Shown one piece after another: positions 29,012 to 40,295 of a stretch of 64,000 bases of DNA. Within the stretch, counting starts at the first letter, position 1; each line of letters opens with the position of its first letter. The notes under the pieces were generated by a model. The model saw nothing but the letters and a program-made list of their open reading frames with translations. It did no database searches and was not told the origin of the DNA. Position numbers and translations under genes: made by a program. Origin of the DNA: Thiomicrospira sp. ALE5 (GTDB lineage Bacteria; Pseudomonadota; Gammaproteobacteria; Thiomicrospirales; Thiomicrospiraceae); assembly GCF_900112445.1 (NCBI RefSeq), contig NZ_FOYY01000003.1:1-64000 (forward strand), written 5' to 3'.

Positions 29012-29023
29012 ATGGAGTTAAAC

Positions 29024-29869
29024 ATGTCACTGATTAAAAAACTGAACGCCCCTAAGCCAATGTTAATGGCGATTTTGAATGTCACGCCAGACTCTTTTAG
29101 TGACGGTGGTAAGTTATTACAACAAGATCAATTAAAGCGACAGCTTGAGCTATGCGCCAGTCAGGGTGTTGATATTATTGATATCGGTGGCGAGTCTACC
29201 AGGCCTGGTGCCGAGCCGGTAAGTCTGAATGCTGAGCTTGATCGCGTGTTGCCTGCTATAGAAATGGCCAAAGAAATGACAAGTTGCTATATCTCAGTGG
29301 ATACTTATAAGCCTGAGGTTATGCGTCAAAGTTTAGCTTTAGGGGTAGATATGATTAATGATGTGAATGCACTGCAAGCTGAAGGTGCGTTAATGGCATT
29401 AAGTGAGTACCCAAATGCGGCAATTTGTCTAATGCATAAGCAGGGCGAAGTAAAAACCATGCAGCAGTCTCCAAGCTATCAGGATGTCGTATCCGATGTT
29501 TATCAATTTTTAGCTGAACGAATGCAGGCGTGTGATCAGTATGGTATAAATGCTGAACGTATTTGTTTGGATCCAGGGTTTGGTTTTGGTAAAACCCTAG
29601 AGCATAATACGCAACTCTTTAGACGCCTCAAAGAGCTGCATGGATTGCAGCGGCCATTGCTAGTAGGTGTTTCTCGCAAGTCAATGCTAGGTGGGTTGCT
29701 TAATGGCCTGCCGGTTGAGCAGCGAATGTTGCCAAGTGTTATTGCGGCCGTCATTGCGTTGTCGCAAGGAGCACATATTATCCGGGTGCATGATGTGGTG
29801 GAAACAAAGCAGGCCTGGCAGTTGGTTGCAGCGCTAACGCCATGGCTAGATCAGGAAGGTTTACAATGA
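29024..29869 (+). CDS. folP: Dihydropteroate synthase
   Basis: FolP condenses p-aminobenzoate with the pterin pyrophosphate to give dihydropteroate; it is the sulfonamide target. From the ATG at 29024 it is 281 aa, with MAILNVTPDSFSDGG, GGESTRPGAEPV, DPGFGFGKT and the C-terminal RVHDV motif. GGAG at 29014-29017, six bases ahead, decides this start over the ATG at 29012 and over any start before the terminator hairpin. The stop overlaps the glmM ATG by four bases. Confidence 0.96.
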   Translation: MSLIKKLNAPKPMLMAILNVTPDSFSDGGKLLQQDQLKRQLELCASQGVDIIDIGGESTRPGAEPVSLNAELDRVLPAIEMAKEMTSCYISVDTYKPEVMRQSLALGVDMINDVNALQAEGALMALSEYPNAAICLMHKQGEVKTMQQSPSYQDVVSDVYQFLAERMQACDQYGINAERICLDPGFGFGKTLEHNTQLFRRLKELHGLQRPLLVGVSRKSMLGGLLNGLPVEQRMLPSVIAAVIALSQGAHIIRVHDVVETKQAWQLVAALTPWLDQEGLQ

Positions 29870-31203
29870 AAAAACGTTATTTTGGTACGGACGGTATAAG
29901 AAGTCGCGTAGGTCAAGGTTTAATGACGCCAGATCAAGTGCTAAAACTTGGCTGGGCAACAGGGCAAGTTCTAAAGCAACGTGGCGCAAGCCGTGTGTTG
30001 ATTGGCAAGGATACGCGCATATCAGGCTATATGTTTGAATCCGCTCTTGAAGCAGGGTTAATCTATGCGGGTATTGATGTTTTGCTACTTGGCCCTATGC
30101 CAACACCTGCGATTGCCTATTTAACGCGAACCTTTCGTGCTGATCTGGGTATTGTAATCAGTGCATCTCATAACCCACATTACGACAACGGTATTAAATT
30201 CTTTGACGCACAGGGATTGAAGGTATCTGATGAGCTGGAATTAGCAATTGAAGCGGCTTTTGGTCAGTCTATTTGTCATCCCGAGCAAGCAACACACCTC
30301 GCTGAGTTAGGCAAGGCTCAACGTATTAATGATGCACCTGGACGTTATATTGAGTTTTGTAAAAGTACCTTTGACGGGCAGGCTTCGTTAGAAGGTTTGC
30401 ACCTAGTAGTTGATTGTGCGCATGGAGCGACCTACCACATTGCGCCGGCTGTGTTTGAAGAACTGGGTGCAAAAGTAACCCGAATAGGTGTGGAACCAAA
30501 TGGGTTAAACATAAATCAACAATGTGGTGCCACCCATCTTGATAAGCTGGTTGAAACGGTGCAAGTGTCCGGGGCCGATATAGGTATTGCATTAGACGGA
30601 GATGGTGATCGTCTTATGTTGGTCACTAATACAGGTCGAATCGTGGACGGTGATGACATCCTTTATCTGTTAGCGCGATACAAGTACCCCGATCATCGAG
30701 CAGTGGTAGGTACGCTTATGACAAATTTGGGTATAGAGCAAGCACTCGCGGCAATAGGTAAAAAACTGCATCGCGCTAACGTAGGTGACCGATACGTCAT
30801 GGCAAAGCTCAAGGAGCAGTCATTGTTATTAGGTGCCGAGGGTTCAGGGCATATATTATGTCTCGACAAATCATCAACAGGTGACGGGATTATTGCGGCA
30901 TTGCAATTCTTATCTATTTACTGTGAACAAGGTGGTTGGGGTGTGTTGTTGGATGGCTTAACAAAATTCCCGATGCGAATGATCAATGTAAAGGTTTCAA
31001 ATCAATATGACCCCGAATCCTATCCACCGCTACTGCAAGCAATAGCGGGTTTTGAAAAGCAATATCAGTATGAGGCACGTTTACTCATTCGTGCTTCCGG
31101 AACAGAACCATTGGTTAGAGTAATGGTCGAAGGTCAGAACGCAGATTTAGTGGATAAACAGGCAAGATTGCTGGCAAATTGTGTTGAAAAAGGTTTTTCA
31201 TAA
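29866..31203 (+). CDS. glmM: Phosphoglucosamine mutase
   Basis: GlmM interconverts glucosamine-6-phosphate and glucosamine-1-phosphate on the way to UDP-GlcNAc for peptidoglycan and lipid A. From the ATG at 29866 it is 445 aa and begins MKKRYFGTDGIR. The phosphorylated serine is S101 in ISASHNP, the metal loop is DGDGDR, and RASGTEPLVR binds sugar phosphate. The ftsH-folP-glmM order is common in gammaproteobacteria. Confidence 0.97.
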   Translation: MKKRYFGTDGIRSRVGQGLMTPDQVLKLGWATGQVLKQRGASRVLIGKDTRISGYMFESALEAGLIYAGIDVLLLGPMPTPAIAYLTRTFRADLGIVISASHNPHYDNGIKFFDAQGLKVSDELELAIEAAFGQSICHPEQATHLAELGKAQRINDAPGRYIEFCKSTFDGQASLEGLHLVVDCAHGATYHIAPAVFEELGAKVTRIGVEPNGLNINQQCGATHLDKLVETVQVSGADIGIALDGDGDRLMLVTNTGRIVDGDDILYLLARYKYPDHRAVVGTLMTNLGIEQALAAIGKKLHRANVGDRYVMAKLKEQSLLLGAEGSGHILCLDKSSTGDGIIAALQFLSIYCEQGGWGVLLDGLTKFPMRMINVKVSNQYDPESYPPLLQAIAGFEKQYQYEARLLIRASGTEPLVRVMVEGQNADLVDKQARLLANCVEKGFS

Positions 31204-31271
31204 GTTGTCAAGATTGTAATTTAACAACAAAGCCAGTAATATTATGCAACCTTTAAATTGGAGATGGATGC

Positions 31272-32042
31272 GTGAGAATCCCATTTGTAGCAGGAAACTG
31301 GAAAATGCATGGCTCCAAAGCTATGATTCAAGACCACTTGGGGCAGTTTACACAGAAAGCTCAGTCGTTAAATAATGTGCAGATTGCAATTTGTCCACCA
31401 AGTCTATATGTCGGCACAGTACAATCCCTATTAGCGTCATCTGATGTTAAGGTCGGTGTTCAAAATGTTTGTGATCAAGCCGGCTTTGGTGCTTTCACAG
31501 GCGAAATTTCGGTAGATATGCTGAGTGACCTGATGATTTCTTATGCCATTGTTGGCCACTCAGAGCGTCGTGCAATATACGATGAAACCGATGCGCAGAT
31601 TGCAGATAAAGTGGCTGTCTTGTTGGCTAGCAATATAACACCTATTTTGTGTGTTGGAGAAACCTTAGCAGAGCGCGAAACCGATCGAACTGAACAAGTT
31701 GTTAAAACCCAGTTAGATGCGGTTATTAATAAGGTTGGTGTTGAGGCTTTCAAAAATATCGTCATTGCTTATGAGCCAGTATGGGCCATTGGCACGGGTA
31801 AAACAGCAACACCTGATCAAGCGCAAACCGTACACGCCTTTATTCGCCATCAACTAGCACAACATAATGCTGATGTCGCTAACGCGGTTATTATCCAATA
31901 TGGTGGCAGTGTTAAACCTGATAACGCGGAAACATTGTTCGCACAGCCGGATATTGACGGTGGTTTGATTGGTGGCGCATCTCTTAATCCTAATGATTTT
32001 TTTGCAATTTGTAAGGCGGCCGCGCAATCATGTTTGAAATAG
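31272..32042 (+). CDS. tpiA: Triosephosphate isomerase
   Basis: TpiA interconverts dihydroxyacetone phosphate and glyceraldehyde-3-phosphate. The 256-aa TIM barrel has [11 protein letters not shown] with the catalytic lysine, VGHSERR with the catalytic histidine, and [13 protein letters not shown] with the catalytic glutamate and flexible loop. The start is GTG, after a GGAGATGGATGC leader. It overlaps secG by 13 bases. Confidence 0.98.
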   Translation: MRIPFVAGNWKMHGSKAMIQDHLGQFTQKAQSLNNVQIAICPPSLYVGTVQSLLASSDVKVGVQNVCDQAGFGAFTGEISVDMLSDLMISYAIVGHSERRAIYDETDAQIADKVAVLLASNITPILCVGETLAERETDRTEQVVKTQLDAVINKVGVEAFKNIVIAYEPVWAIGTGKTATPDQAQTVHAFIRHQLAQHNADVANAVIIQYGGSVKPDNAETLFAQPDIDGGLIGGASLNPNDFFAICKAAAQSCLK

Positions 32043-32341
32043 TACTTGCAGTCCATATTGTCTTAGCTTTTGGGCTCATCGTTTTAGTGTTGCTGCAACA
32101 CGGTAAAGGTGCAGATGCAGGCGCCAATTTTGGTGGCTCCTCTCAATCTGTTTTTGGTAGCCGTGGCAGTGCGACCTTTTTATCCAAAATGACAGCCGTA
32201 CTTGCTACGCTGTTCTTTATTACCAGTTTGTCTCTTGCCTACATTGCAAGCAAACAAGCAAAAGGTTACCAAAGCGTGGTAACTGAACAACCTGCTTCAC
32301 AAGAGCGCCCGGCTGATCGTGGGCCAGTTGTACCAGATTAA
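32030..32341 (+). CDS. secG: Protein translocase subunit SecG
   Basis: SecG is the small auxiliary subunit of the SecYEG channel. The 103-aa protein has two transmembrane segments (about residues 4-22 and 55-74) flanking the conserved cytoplasmic loop [16 protein letters not shown]. The C-terminal tail is hydrophilic. It overlaps the end of tpiA and is followed by tRNA-Leu after 13 bases. Confidence 0.96.
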   Translation: MFEIVLAVHIVLAFGLIVLVLLQHGKGADAGANFGGSSQSVFGSRGSATFLSKMTAVLATLFFITSLSLAYIASKQAKGYQSVVTEQPASQERPADRGPVVPD

Positions 32342-32354
32342 ACATTACAAACAT

Positions 32355-32439
32355 GCCGATGTGGTGAAATTGGTAGACACGCTATCTTGAGGGGGTAGTG
32401 GCGAAAGCTGTGCCGGTTCGAGTCCGGCCATCGGCACCA
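32355..32439 (+). tRNA. tRNA-Leu (anticodon GAG)
   Basis: The 85-nt gene starts GCCGATG and ends CATCGGC-A-CCA, giving a 7-bp acceptor stem with an encoded CCA. The anticodon loop CTTGAGG gives GAG. A long variable arm (class II) and the T-loop GGTTCGAGTCC are present. It lies between secG and nuoA and matches E. coli tRNA-Leu(GAG) in outline. Confidence 0.97.
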
Positions 32440-32487
32440 TTTTTTGGGCTTATGCCTTTCATATAAACTAGAAGAGGTGAACAACCT

Positions 32488-32844
32488 ATGCTAGAAAATT
32501 ATTTACCTATTTTGGTGTTTGCCGTAGTAGGGATTCTTTTTGGGATTGGCCCACTAGTGATGAGTTTTGTGTTAGCGCCAAATAAGCCAGATGCTGAAAA
32601 AAACTCACCTTATGAGTGTGGATTTGAAGCTTTTGAGGATTCGCGCATGAAGTTTGATGTGCGTTTTTACCTCGTTGCCATTCTTTTTATAATATTCGAC
32701 CTCGAAATCGCTTTCTTGTTCCCATGGGCTATTGTGCTTGATGACATTGGTCTGTTTGGTCTGTTATCAATGGGGGTGTTTTTAACCCTGTTGGTGGTCG
32801 GCTTTATTTATGAATGGAGAAAAGGGGCGCTAGAATGGGAATAG
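32488..32844 (+). CDS. nuoA: NADH-quinone oxidoreductase subunit A
   Basis: NuoA is a small membrane subunit of respiratory complex I near the quinone site. The 118-aa protein has three predicted transmembrane segments and the conserved loop [29 protein letters not shown] lies upstream of the ATG. It is the first gene of a 14-subunit nuo cluster in canonical order and overlaps nuoB by 10 bases. Confidence 0.97.
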   Translation: MLENYLPILVFAVVGILFGIGPLVMSFVLAPNKPDAEKNSPYECGFEAFEDSRMKFDVRFYLVAILFIIFDLEIAFLFPWAIVLDDIGLFGLLSMGVFLTLLVVGFIYEWRKGALEWE

Positions 32845-33311
32845 AAGGCGTATTAAAGGAAGGCGTTGTAACAACATCTGCCGATAAACTCATCAACTGG
32901 GCACGAACAGGTTCCCTATGGCCAATGACATTTGGTCTCGCTTGTTGTGCAGTTGAAATGATGCATGCCGGTGCATCGCGCTACGATCTAGATCGGTTTG
33001 GGATCATTTTTAGACCCAGTCCTCGTCAATCTGATGTCATGATAGTGGCAGGCACACTGGTTAATAAGATGGCGCCTGCTTTACGCAAGGTATATGACCA
33101 AATGGCTGAGCCGCGTTGGGTTATCTCAATGGGCTCCTGTGCCAATGGCGGTGGTTATTATCACTATTCCTATGCGGGTGTAAGAGGGGGCGACCGAATC
33201 GTACCTGTGGATGTATATGTCCCGGGCTGTCCGCCTACAGCGGAAGCCTTGTTGTACGGCATTTTGCAGTTGCAGAAAAAAATCCGTAAGACTAATACGA
33301 TTGCTCGCTAG
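32835..33311 (+). CDS. nuoB: NADH-quinone oxidoreductase subunit B
   Basis: NuoB carries cluster N2, the last [4Fe-4S] centre before quinone. From the ATG at 32835 it is 158 aa; AAAGGGG upstream supports this start over the ATG at 32814. The cluster ligands are C37 and C38 in the LACCAVEM tandem, C102 in SMGSCANGG and C132 in VPGCPP. Confidence 0.97.
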   Translation: MGIEGVLKEGVVTTSADKLINWARTGSLWPMTFGLACCAVEMMHAGASRYDLDRFGIIFRPSPRQSDVMIVAGTLVNKMAPALRKVYDQMAEPRWVISMGSCANGGGYYHYSYAGVRGGDRIVPVDVYVPGCPPTAEALLYGILQLQKKIRKTNTIAR

Positions 33312-33340
33312 CAATTCAAGTACTCACCTTAGGTAAGCTT

Positions 33341-33994
33341 ATGAAACAATCCGTTCAAGATTTGCAAACGCGCATTGAAGAAACTCTGGCAGAACAATAC
33401 GAACAGCTTAATCATGAATTTGACGAGTTAACCCTGACGGTTAGTCCGCAAAACCTACACAGAGTGATGCTTAGTTTACGTGATCAGCTTGGTTTTGAGA
33501 TGCTAATGGATGTGTGTGGTGTAGATTACCTGTCATTTGGCCAGACAAATTGGGAGTCTGATCAGGCTGTAAACACGGGTTTTAGCCGTGGGGTGTTTGA
33601 TTTTGAACCTATTCATCAACCCGAAGGTTTGGATGCTCCTAAACGTTTTTGCGTGGTCTATCATTTATTATCTATTAATGACAATCTCAGACTTCGCGTC
33701 AAAACCTATCCAGCAGATTCAACTCAGCCTATGGTGGATACAGTGTCAGATATCTGGAATGTAGCAAATTGGTTTGAACGTGAAGCGTTTGATCTGTTCG
33801 GTATTATTTTTGTCGGTCACCCTGATTTGCGTCGTATTTTGACAGATTATGGTTTTGTTGGTCATCCGTTACGCAAGGATTTCCCTTTGGTCGGTCATGT
33901 TGAAATGCGTTATGACAGTGAAAAAGGGCGTGTTGTTTATGAGCCGGTTTCGATTGAAAACCGTGTCAACGTTCCTCGTGTCGTTCGCCATTAA
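33341..33994 (+). CDS. nuoC: NADH-quinone oxidoreductase subunit C
   Basis: NuoC is a peripheral-arm subunit of complex I. The 217-aa protein has the 30-kDa-subunit signature [20 protein letters not shown] near residue 147. NuoC and NuoD are separate genes here, unlike the fused nuoCD of E. coli. NuoD follows after 17 bases. Confidence 0.96.
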   Translation: MKQSVQDLQTRIEETLAEQYEQLNHEFDELTLTVSPQNLHRVMLSLRDQLGFEMLMDVCGVDYLSFGQTNWESDQAVNTGFSRGVFDFEPIHQPEGLDAPKRFCVVYHLLSINDNLRLRVKTYPADSTQPMVDTVSDIWNVANWFEREAFDLFGIIFVGHPDLRRILTDYGFVGHPLRKDFPLVGHVEMRYDSEKGRVVYEPVSIENRVNVPRVVRH

Positions 33995-34011
33995 TTGCAA
34001 GGGAATTATCA

Positions 34012-35265
34012 ATGCCTGAAATTAAAAACTATACGCTAAATTTTGGCCCGCAACATCCATCAGCTCATGGTGTATTACGACTTGTTCTTGAGCTTGATGG
34101 TGAAACAATCGTACGGTCAGATCCGCATATTGGCTTGCTACATCGTGGAACGGAAAAGCTAGTAGAATACAAACCATATAATCAATCTATTGGCTACATG
34201 GATCGCTTAGATTATGTTTCGATGATGGCTAACGAACATGGTTACGTGCTCGCAATCGAGAAACTATTAGGCGTTGAAGTGCCCGAGCGAGCGCAATATA
34301 TTCGTGTCATGTTTGACGAAATTACCCGCATTCTAAACCACTTAATGTGGCTAGGGGCTCACGCCCTTGATATAGGCGCAATGACAGTGTTTTTATATGC
34401 TTTCCGTGAACGCGAAGACCTAATGGATTGCTATGAAGCCGTATCAGGTGCACGTATGCATGCGACCTACTACCGTCCTGGTGGTGTGTATCGTGACCTT
34501 CCTGAAACCATGGCAAAGTACTCGGAATCGCCGTGGCACAAGGGTAAAGACCTTGATAAGCTAAATGAAACACGTGAAGGCAGCCTGCTTGACTTTATTG
34601 AAGCCTTTACAGAACGTTTTCCGGGTTATGTTGATGAATATGAAACCCTATTAACGGATAACCGTATCTGGAAGCAGCGTACCGTTGATATCGGTATTGT
34701 TTCACCTGAGCGTGCATTACAATTAGGGTTTTCTGGCCCAATGCTACGTGGATCAGGTATTGCTTGGGACCTGCGCAAAAAACAACCCTATGAAGTCTAC
34801 GATAAGCTAGATTTTGATATCCCTGTTGGTAAAACAGGTGACAGCTATGATCGCTACCTAGTGCGTGTTGCAGAAATGCGCGAGTCAAATAAAATCATTA
34901 AACAATGTGTGCAGTGGCTAAAGGCTAACCCTGGTCCTGTCATTGCTGATAATCATAAAGTTACACCCCCCTCACGCGTTGACGCCAAATCGAATATGGA
35001 AGCGTTGATTCATCACTTTAAACTCTTTACCGAAGGCTTTATTACACCCCCCGGTGAAGTTTACAGTGCTGTAGAACATCCAAAAGGTGAGTTTGGTGTT
35101 TATTTGGTATCCGACGGAGCCAATAAACCTTATCGCTTAAAAATACGTGCACCGGGTTTTCCGCACCTTGCGGCGCTCGATGAAATGGCTAAAGGCCACA
35201 TGATTGCCGATGTTGTTACTATCATTGGTACCCAGGATATTGTATTTGGAGAGATTGACCGATGA
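34012..35265 (+). CDS. nuoD: NADH-quinone oxidoreductase subunit D
   Basis: NuoD forms the quinone-binding cavity with NuoB and is related to the large subunit of NiFe hydrogenases. The 417-aa protein has [26 protein letters not shown] and the C-terminal DIVFGEIDR ending typical of the family. The last four bases overlap nuoE. Confidence 0.97.
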   Translation: MPEIKNYTLNFGPQHPSAHGVLRLVLELDGETIVRSDPHIGLLHRGTEKLVEYKPYNQSIGYMDRLDYVSMMANEHGYVLAIEKLLGVEVPERAQYIRVMFDEITRILNHLMWLGAHALDIGAMTVFLYAFREREDLMDCYEAVSGARMHATYYRPGGVYRDLPETMAKYSESPWHKGKDLDKLNETREGSLLDFIEAFTERFPGYVDEYETLLTDNRIWKQRTVDIGIVSPERALQLGFSGPMLRGSGIAWDLRKKQPYEVYDKLDFDIPVGKTGDSYDRYLVRVAEMRESNKIIKQCVQWLKANPGPVIADNHKVTPPSRVDAKSNMEALIHHFKLFTEGFITPPGEVYSAVEHPKGEFGVYLVSDGANKPYRLKIRAPGFPHLAALDEMAKGHMIADVVTIIGTQDIVFGEIDR

Positions 35266-35771
35266 GCCAAACTCATGCAGCAGCAACAACAGATAATGTG
35301 ATCCAAGGAGAGGTTAAAACGCGTATTGACCGTTGGTTAGCACGCTATCCTGATGATCAAAAACAATCAGCCGTCATTGCCGCACTTCGTATTGTGCAGG
35401 AGACGCAAGGCGGTCACTTAACCAAAGACATGATGGATCAGGTCGCCGACTATCTCGACATGACGCCTATTTCGGTATACGAAGTAGCAACCTTTTACTC
35501 CAACTACGAACACAAGCCGGTGGGACGCCACAAAATTTGTTTGTGTACCAATATTTCGTGTATGTTGCGCGGCTCAGATGAGTTGTTGCATTACCTCGAA
35601 AATAAGTTAAATGTCAAAGTCGGTGAAGTCACGCCAGACGGCAAATTTTCAATCAAGAAAGTTGAATGTCTGGGTGCTTGTGGTGGTGCGCCAATGATGC
35701 AAATTGGCAAGGTCTTCTATGAAGACTTAACCGAAGCCCGTGTAGATGAAATCCTGGACAATTTGGAGTAA
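35262..35771 (+). CDS. nuoE: NADH-quinone oxidoreductase subunit E
   Basis: NuoE holds the [2Fe-2S] cluster N1a in the NADH-oxidising module. The 169-aa thioredoxin-like protein has the four ligands in CTNISC and CLGACGG. The [10 protein letters not shown] segment is also typical. It is translationally coupled to nuoD and lies directly before nuoF. Confidence 0.97.
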   Translation: MSQTHAAATTDNVIQGEVKTRIDRWLARYPDDQKQSAVIAALRIVQETQGGHLTKDMMDQVADYLDMTPISVYEVATFYSNYEHKPVGRHKICLCTNISCMLRGSDELLHYLENKLNVKVGEVTPDGKFSIKKVECLGACGGAPMMQIGKVFYEDLTEARVDEILDNLE

Positions 35772-35774
35772 GTG

Positions 35775-37058
35775 ATGAGTATTGAACTAAACCAATGTTG
35801 TTACAGAAATAATCACCTTGACCAATCTTGGGATATTAATGTGTATATGTCACAGGGCGGTTATGAAGTATGGAAGCGCGTACTAGCCGGTGATTTAACC
35901 CCACAAGAAATTATTGATGAGGTTAAAACGTCCAACCTGCGTGGTCGGGGTGGGGCAGGCTTTCCAACAGGGCTAAAGTGGAGCTTTATGAATCGCCATG
36001 CGCCTGGCCCTAAATACTTATTATGTAATTCCGATGAGAGTGAGCCGGGTACCTTTAAAGACCGTGACATTATGCGCTACAACCCTCATCAACTTATCGA
36101 AGGTATGATGATCGCAGGGTATGTGATAGGTGCGAATGCCGGGTATAACTATATTCGTGGTGAGTTTTGGGAGCCTTACAAGCGTTTTACCGGTGCGGTT
36201 GATCAAGCAAGAGAAGCAGGCCTGCTTGGCGAAAATATATTAGGCTCAGGCCATAGTTTTGACTTGTATGCACACTTAGGTGCAGGTGCCTATATTTGTG
36301 GCGAAGAAACGGCGTTAATTGAATCGATCGAAGGTAAAAAGGGTCAGCCCCGATTTAAACCCCCTTTCCCAGCTAGCTATGGTTTGTATGGCAAACCAAC
36401 CACCATCAATAACACTGAAACCTTGGCATCTGTACCCATGATCCTGGCCAAAGGTGGTGAGTGGTTCCGTGATATTGGGGTTGCCAATGCAGGAGGAACC
36501 AAACTTTTCTCTATGTCTGGTCACATTAATAAACCGGGTAACTATGAAATCCCAATGGGTACGCCTTTTAAAGATTTGCTAGCAGAAGCGGGCGGGATGT
36601 GGAAAGGCCGTCAACTCAAGGGCGTTATCCCTGGAGGATCATCGACGGCAGTATTACCGGCTGAAAAGGCATTAGCTATGACAATGGATTATGACTCCAT
36701 TGCCAAAGCAGGTTCTTTTTTGGGTGCCGGTTCAGTGATTATTATGGATGATCATACCGATATGGTTAAAGCACTCGAACGTTTAACCTGGTTCTACTAT
36801 GATGAATCTTGTGGTCAATGTACGCCGTGTCGTGAAGGCACAGGTTGGATGTATCGTATGGTTCATCGTATCGTACAGGGTAAAGGCCGACCTGAAGATA
36901 TCGAAACATTAAAAGACGTGTCAGGAAAAATTATGGGTCGCGTAATATGTGGACTCGGCGATGCGGCGGCTATTCCAGTGGCGAGTTTTCTAGAGCACTA
37001 TGAGCATGAATTCCGCCATTACATTGATCATGGTTGCAGTATTTTTGATCGCGCATAA
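35775..37058 (+). CDS. nuoF: NADH-quinone oxidoreductase subunit F
   Basis: NuoF binds NADH and FMN and carries [4Fe-4S] cluster N3. The protein is about 427 aa. [13 protein letters not shown] is the flavin-binding region, [16 protein letters not shown] contacts the nucleotide, and the cluster ligands lie in SCGQCTPC plus the distal cysteine in [13 protein letters not shown] six bases before the ATG at 35775 supports that start; a GTG codon directly precedes it. Confidence 0.97.
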   Translation: MSIELNQCCYRNNHLDQSWDINVYMSQGGYEVWKRVLAGDLTPQEIIDEVKTSNLRGRGGAGFPTGLKWSFMNRHAPGPKYLLCNSDESEPGTFKDRDIMRYNPHQLIEGMMIAGYVIGANAGYNYIRGEFWEPYKRFTGAVDQAREAGLLGENILGSGHSFDLYAHLGAGAYICGEETALIESIEGKKGQPRFKPPFPASYGLYGKPTTINNTETLASVPMILAKGGEWFRDIGVANAGGTKLFSMSGHINKPGNYEIPMGTPFKDLLAEAGGMWKGRQLKGVIPGGSSTAVLPAEKALAMTMDYDSIAKAGSFLGAGSVIIMDDHTDMVKALERLTWFYYDESCGQCTPCREGTGWMYRMVHRIVQGKGRPEDIETLKDVSGKIMGRVICGLGDAAAIPVASFLEHYEHEFRHYIDHGCSIFDRA

Positions 37059-37091
37059 CGTAAGAGCAGACTCACTAACAGGTTAATTACT

Positions 37092-39206
37092 ATGATTAAA
37101 ATTGAAATCAACGGTCAAATTGTTAATGCGAGCGAAGGTGATATGCTCATCGATGTCGCAGATGGCGCGAAAATTTCGATTCCTCGTTTTTGCTATCACA
37201 AGAAACTGTCCATCGCGGCAAACTGTCGTATGTGCCTCGTCGAGGTAGAAGGGGCTCCCAAAGCTGTCCCAGCTTGTGCTACGCCTGTAGCGGATGGTAT
37301 GAAAGTCAATACTAAATCACCCAAAGCCGTGGCGGCACAAAAAGCGGTGATGGAGTTTTTGCTTATTAATCACCCATTAGATTGCCCAATCTGCGACCAG
37401 GGTGGTGAATGTGAGCTGCAAGATGTTGCGATGGATTATGGTGATGATGTATCCCAATATTCTGAGGGTAAACGCATTGTTGGTGATCGTAACGTCGGCT
37501 CGTTAATTCAAACAGATATGACACGTTGTATCCATTGCACGCGTTGTGTACGTTTTGGTCAAGAAATTGCCGGTCTAAAAGAGTTAGGCGCAACCGGACG
37601 ATCTGAATGGATGGAAATTGGCACGTATATTGAAAAGTCTATTTCCTCAGAATTGTCTGGGAACATGATTGACCTTTGTCCCGTGGGTGCGCTTACATCA
37701 AAACCTTACCGCTATAAAGCCCGTTCTTGGGAAATGAAAGCCACTCCGTCAATCGCACCGCATGATTCTATTGGCTCTAACATTCTAGTCCACACGCGTA
37801 ATGGTGAGGTGATGCGCGTAGTTCCTCAAGAAAATGAGGCGATTAACGAGACCTGGATTTCGGACCGTGATCGCTTTTCCTATGAAGCCATAGCACATCA
37901 AGACCGCATGCTACAGCCCACGACAAAAGAGCAGGGCGAATGGCAAGCCCTAGAATGGGAAGCGGCATTAGAAAAAGCAGTCACAACTTTATCTAAATAC
38001 AAAAATCAATCAAAAGATGTTGTGGTACTTATATCCCCAAGTGCGACATTAGAAGAGATGTATCTTGCCCGTAAGCTCTTTACTGGTTTAGGGATGAATC
38101 AAATCGAATATCGTTTAAATCAGCAGGATTTCCGTGCGGATAAAGCGGGGCTTAACCAAGGCTTGAACCGCAGCTTCGCTAGCATTGAGCAACTTGATGC
38201 GGCATTACTAGTGGGATGCTATTTACGCAAAGAATTACCATTGTTAAACAACCGCTTACGAAAAGCCCAGTTGGCGGGCGCTAAGGTCAGTTGCTTGGCA
38301 ACCACTAAACTAGATCAAAATATGGTCGTATCGGCAGACATGGTTGATCCATCACTATTTAATGGACTAGCAGGCCTGGTTAAAGCCGCTTGTGAACGTA
38401 AAAACCAAGCGGTACCGGCCGAAATTGGCGATGTGCCCGTGACAGATGATATGCACAAGGCTGTTGAGCAACTTGATGCTGCCCAAGATGGCATGATTAT
38501 GCTGGGTCAAATGGCACAGTCAGATAAAGATTATGCGTTACTACTTAAACTCGCCAGTATGCTGACTGATTTAACCGGTACTGCGCTGGCTGATTTAGCC
38601 ATGTTTGCAAATACACAAGGTGCACATCGACTACTTGGCGATTTGCAACCGCATCAAGCAACAACGCTTACTGATCGATTTGCTAATAAAAAACTACTTG
38701 TTACCTTGGGTGTTGAGCCAGAAGCGGATGCCATAGATCCGAATGCGGCCATGGCGCTTGTTAAGCAAGTTGAAGACTGGATTCACATCAGCCCCTTCAG
38801 TAGTGAAACGTCTCAACATCATGCTAGTTTGCAGCTACCTATGGCGGTATTTGCAGAAAATGCGGGTTCTTATATTAATCTACAAGGCGACCAGCAAAGC
38901 TTTAAGATTGTGGCAAATGCTACAGCTGAATCAAAACCCTTATGGAAAATTCTGCGCGTACTCGGCAATGTATGCCAACTTGACGGGTTTGACTATGTAT
39001 CAAGTCAAGAAGTCTTGGATGAGCTGAGTACCAAGATGCCAGAACCAAGCTCGGTAGACTCTAGTCAAATTGACCTAACCAAGCCGGAACCGACTATGAA
39101 TTTAACGCCGGCTTACATGGGTTGTTATGCGATTGACAGCATGGTGCGTCGTGCCCCTGCACTGCAAGCGACACCGGATGCGCAAGCGCCGGTGCGTACA
39201 ATCTAA
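37092..39206 (+). CDS. nuoG: NADH-quinone oxidoreductase subunit G
   Basis: NuoG is the largest peripheral subunit. The 704-aa protein has an N-terminal [2Fe-2S] ferredoxin domain (CRMCLVEVEG, PACATPV), the His-ligated [4Fe-4S] site HPLDCPICDQGGEC, a further cluster set in CIHCTRCVRF and DLCPVGALTSK, and a molybdopterin-oxidoreductase-like C-terminal domain without a cofactor. One CAGGCCTG site lies at 38371. Confidence 0.96.
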   Translation: MIKIEINGQIVNASEGDMLIDVADGAKISIPRFCYHKKLSIAANCRMCLVEVEGAPKAVPACATPVADGMKVNTKSPKAVAAQKAVMEFLLINHPLDCPICDQGGECELQDVAMDYGDDVSQYSEGKRIVGDRNVGSLIQTDMTRCIHCTRCVRFGQEIAGLKELGATGRSEWMEIGTYIEKSISSELSGNMIDLCPVGALTSKPYRYKARSWEMKATPSIAPHDSIGSNILVHTRNGEVMRVVPQENEAINETWISDRDRFSYEAIAHQDRMLQPTTKEQGEWQALEWEAALEKAVTTLSKYKNQSKDVVVLISPSATLEEMYLARKLFTGLGMNQIEYRLNQQDFRADKAGLNQGLNRSFASIEQLDAALLVGCYLRKELPLLNNRLRKAQLAGAKVSCLATTKLDQNMVVSADMVDPSLFNGLAGLVKAACERKNQAVPAEIGDVPVTDDMHKAVEQLDAAQDGMIMLGQMAQSDKDYALLLKLASMLTDLTGTALADLAMFANTQGAHRLLGDLQPHQATTLTDRFANKKLLVTLGVEPEADAIDPNAAMALVKQVEDWIHISPFSSETSQHHASLQLPMAVFAENAGSYINLQGDQQSFKIVANATAESKPLWKILRVLGNVCQLDGFDYVSSQEVLDELSTKMPEPSSVDSSQIDLTKPEPTMNLTPAYMGCYAIDSMVRRAPALQATPDAQAPVRTI

Positions 39207-39221
39207 TAAAAGGACACCTAC

Positions 39222-40283
39222 ATGTTTAATGCGATTCAAAATTGGCTAAGTCTTTTTTTATACGATTGGTTGGCCATCTTAATTACGCTGGTCATTCAAG
39301 TCGTTGTGGTCATTATGCCCATCATGATAGCGGTAGCATTTATTACCTTGGCAGAGCGAAAGGTAATCGGCTTTATGCAGGTGCGAATGGGGCCGAACCG
39401 TGTTGGACCCTATGGTATTTTGCAACCCTTTGCGGATGCATTAAAACTTATCATGAAGGAATTTATTCGCCCGCACCAATCCAACCTATTTTTATTCTTA
39501 GTCGCACCAGTGCTAGCACTGGCACCTGTTATTGCGGCCTGGGCGGTTATCCCGTTTGATGAAGGCGTCGTCGTATCTGACATCAATGTCGGTGTGATGT
39601 ACGTGCTGGCCGTGAGTTCTATCGTAGTTTACGGCGTGATTATTGCAGGTTGGGCATCCAACTCAAAGTACGCTTTCCTAGGCGCACTTCGTGCATCGGC
39701 CCAAAAAGTCTCTTATGAAATTGCGATGGGCTTTGCGCTCGTCACTGTATTAATGGTAGCCGGAACAATGAACTTAACCGAAATCGTTCATGGTCAGCAA
39801 GGGGGGTTCTGGAACTGGTACTGGATCCCATTATTACCTATGTTGGCTGTTTATTTTATCTCCGGCTTAGCTGAGACCAACCGTACCCCGTTTGACGTCG
39901 TTGAAGGTGAAGCAGAAATTGTGGCAGGCTTCCATGTTGAATATTCATCAATGGGCTTTGGTGTATTTATGTTAGCCGAATACGCCATGATGTTATTGAT
40001 TGCCTTTATGACCGCTATTATGTTCCTAGGTGGCTGGTATTCACCTTTTGAAGGTATCTGGTTACTCGATCCACTCACCGCATGGATACCGGGTTTCATT
40101 TGGTTGTTCTTAAAAGTAGCATTTTTAATGTTCTGTTTCTTGTGGTTCCGTGCAACTTTTCCGCGCTACCGCTATGACCAGCTAATGCGTTTAGGTTGGA
40201 AGGTGCTTATTCCACTGACCATAGTTTGGGTATTCGTTGTTGCGATCATGCACTATTTCAGCATCGGTCCTTGGTTCAATTAA
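39222..40283 (+). CDS. nuoH: NADH-quinone oxidoreductase subunit H
   Basis: NuoH is the membrane subunit forming the entry to the quinone channel and the first part of the proton path. The 353-aa protein has about eight transmembrane segments, [20 protein letters not shown], and the acidic loop [20 protein letters not shown]. NuoI follows after 12 bases. Confidence 0.97.
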   Translation: MFNAIQNWLSLFLYDWLAILITLVIQVVVVIMPIMIAVAFITLAERKVIGFMQVRMGPNRVGPYGILQPFADALKLIMKEFIRPHQSNLFLFLVAPVLALAPVIAAWAVIPFDEGVVVSDINVGVMYVLAVSSIVVYGVIIAGWASNSKYAFLGALRASAQKVSYEIAMGFALVTVLMVAGTMNLTEIVHGQQGGFWNWYWIPLLPMLAVYFISGLAETNRTPFDVVEGEAEIVAGFHVEYSSMGFGVFMLAEYAMMLLIAFMTAIMFLGGWYSPFEGIWLLDPLTAWIPGFIWLFLKVAFLMFCFLWFRATFPRYRYDQLMRLGWKVLIPLTIVWVFVVAIMHYFSIGPWFN

Positions 40284-40295
40284 TAGGGGGTTACC

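Noticed and set aside
28964-29023. Longer FolP starting upstream of the terminator hairpin
   Set aside because: It would place the terminator inside the coding sequence; GGAG before the ATG at 29024 and the conserved N terminus favour the short form.
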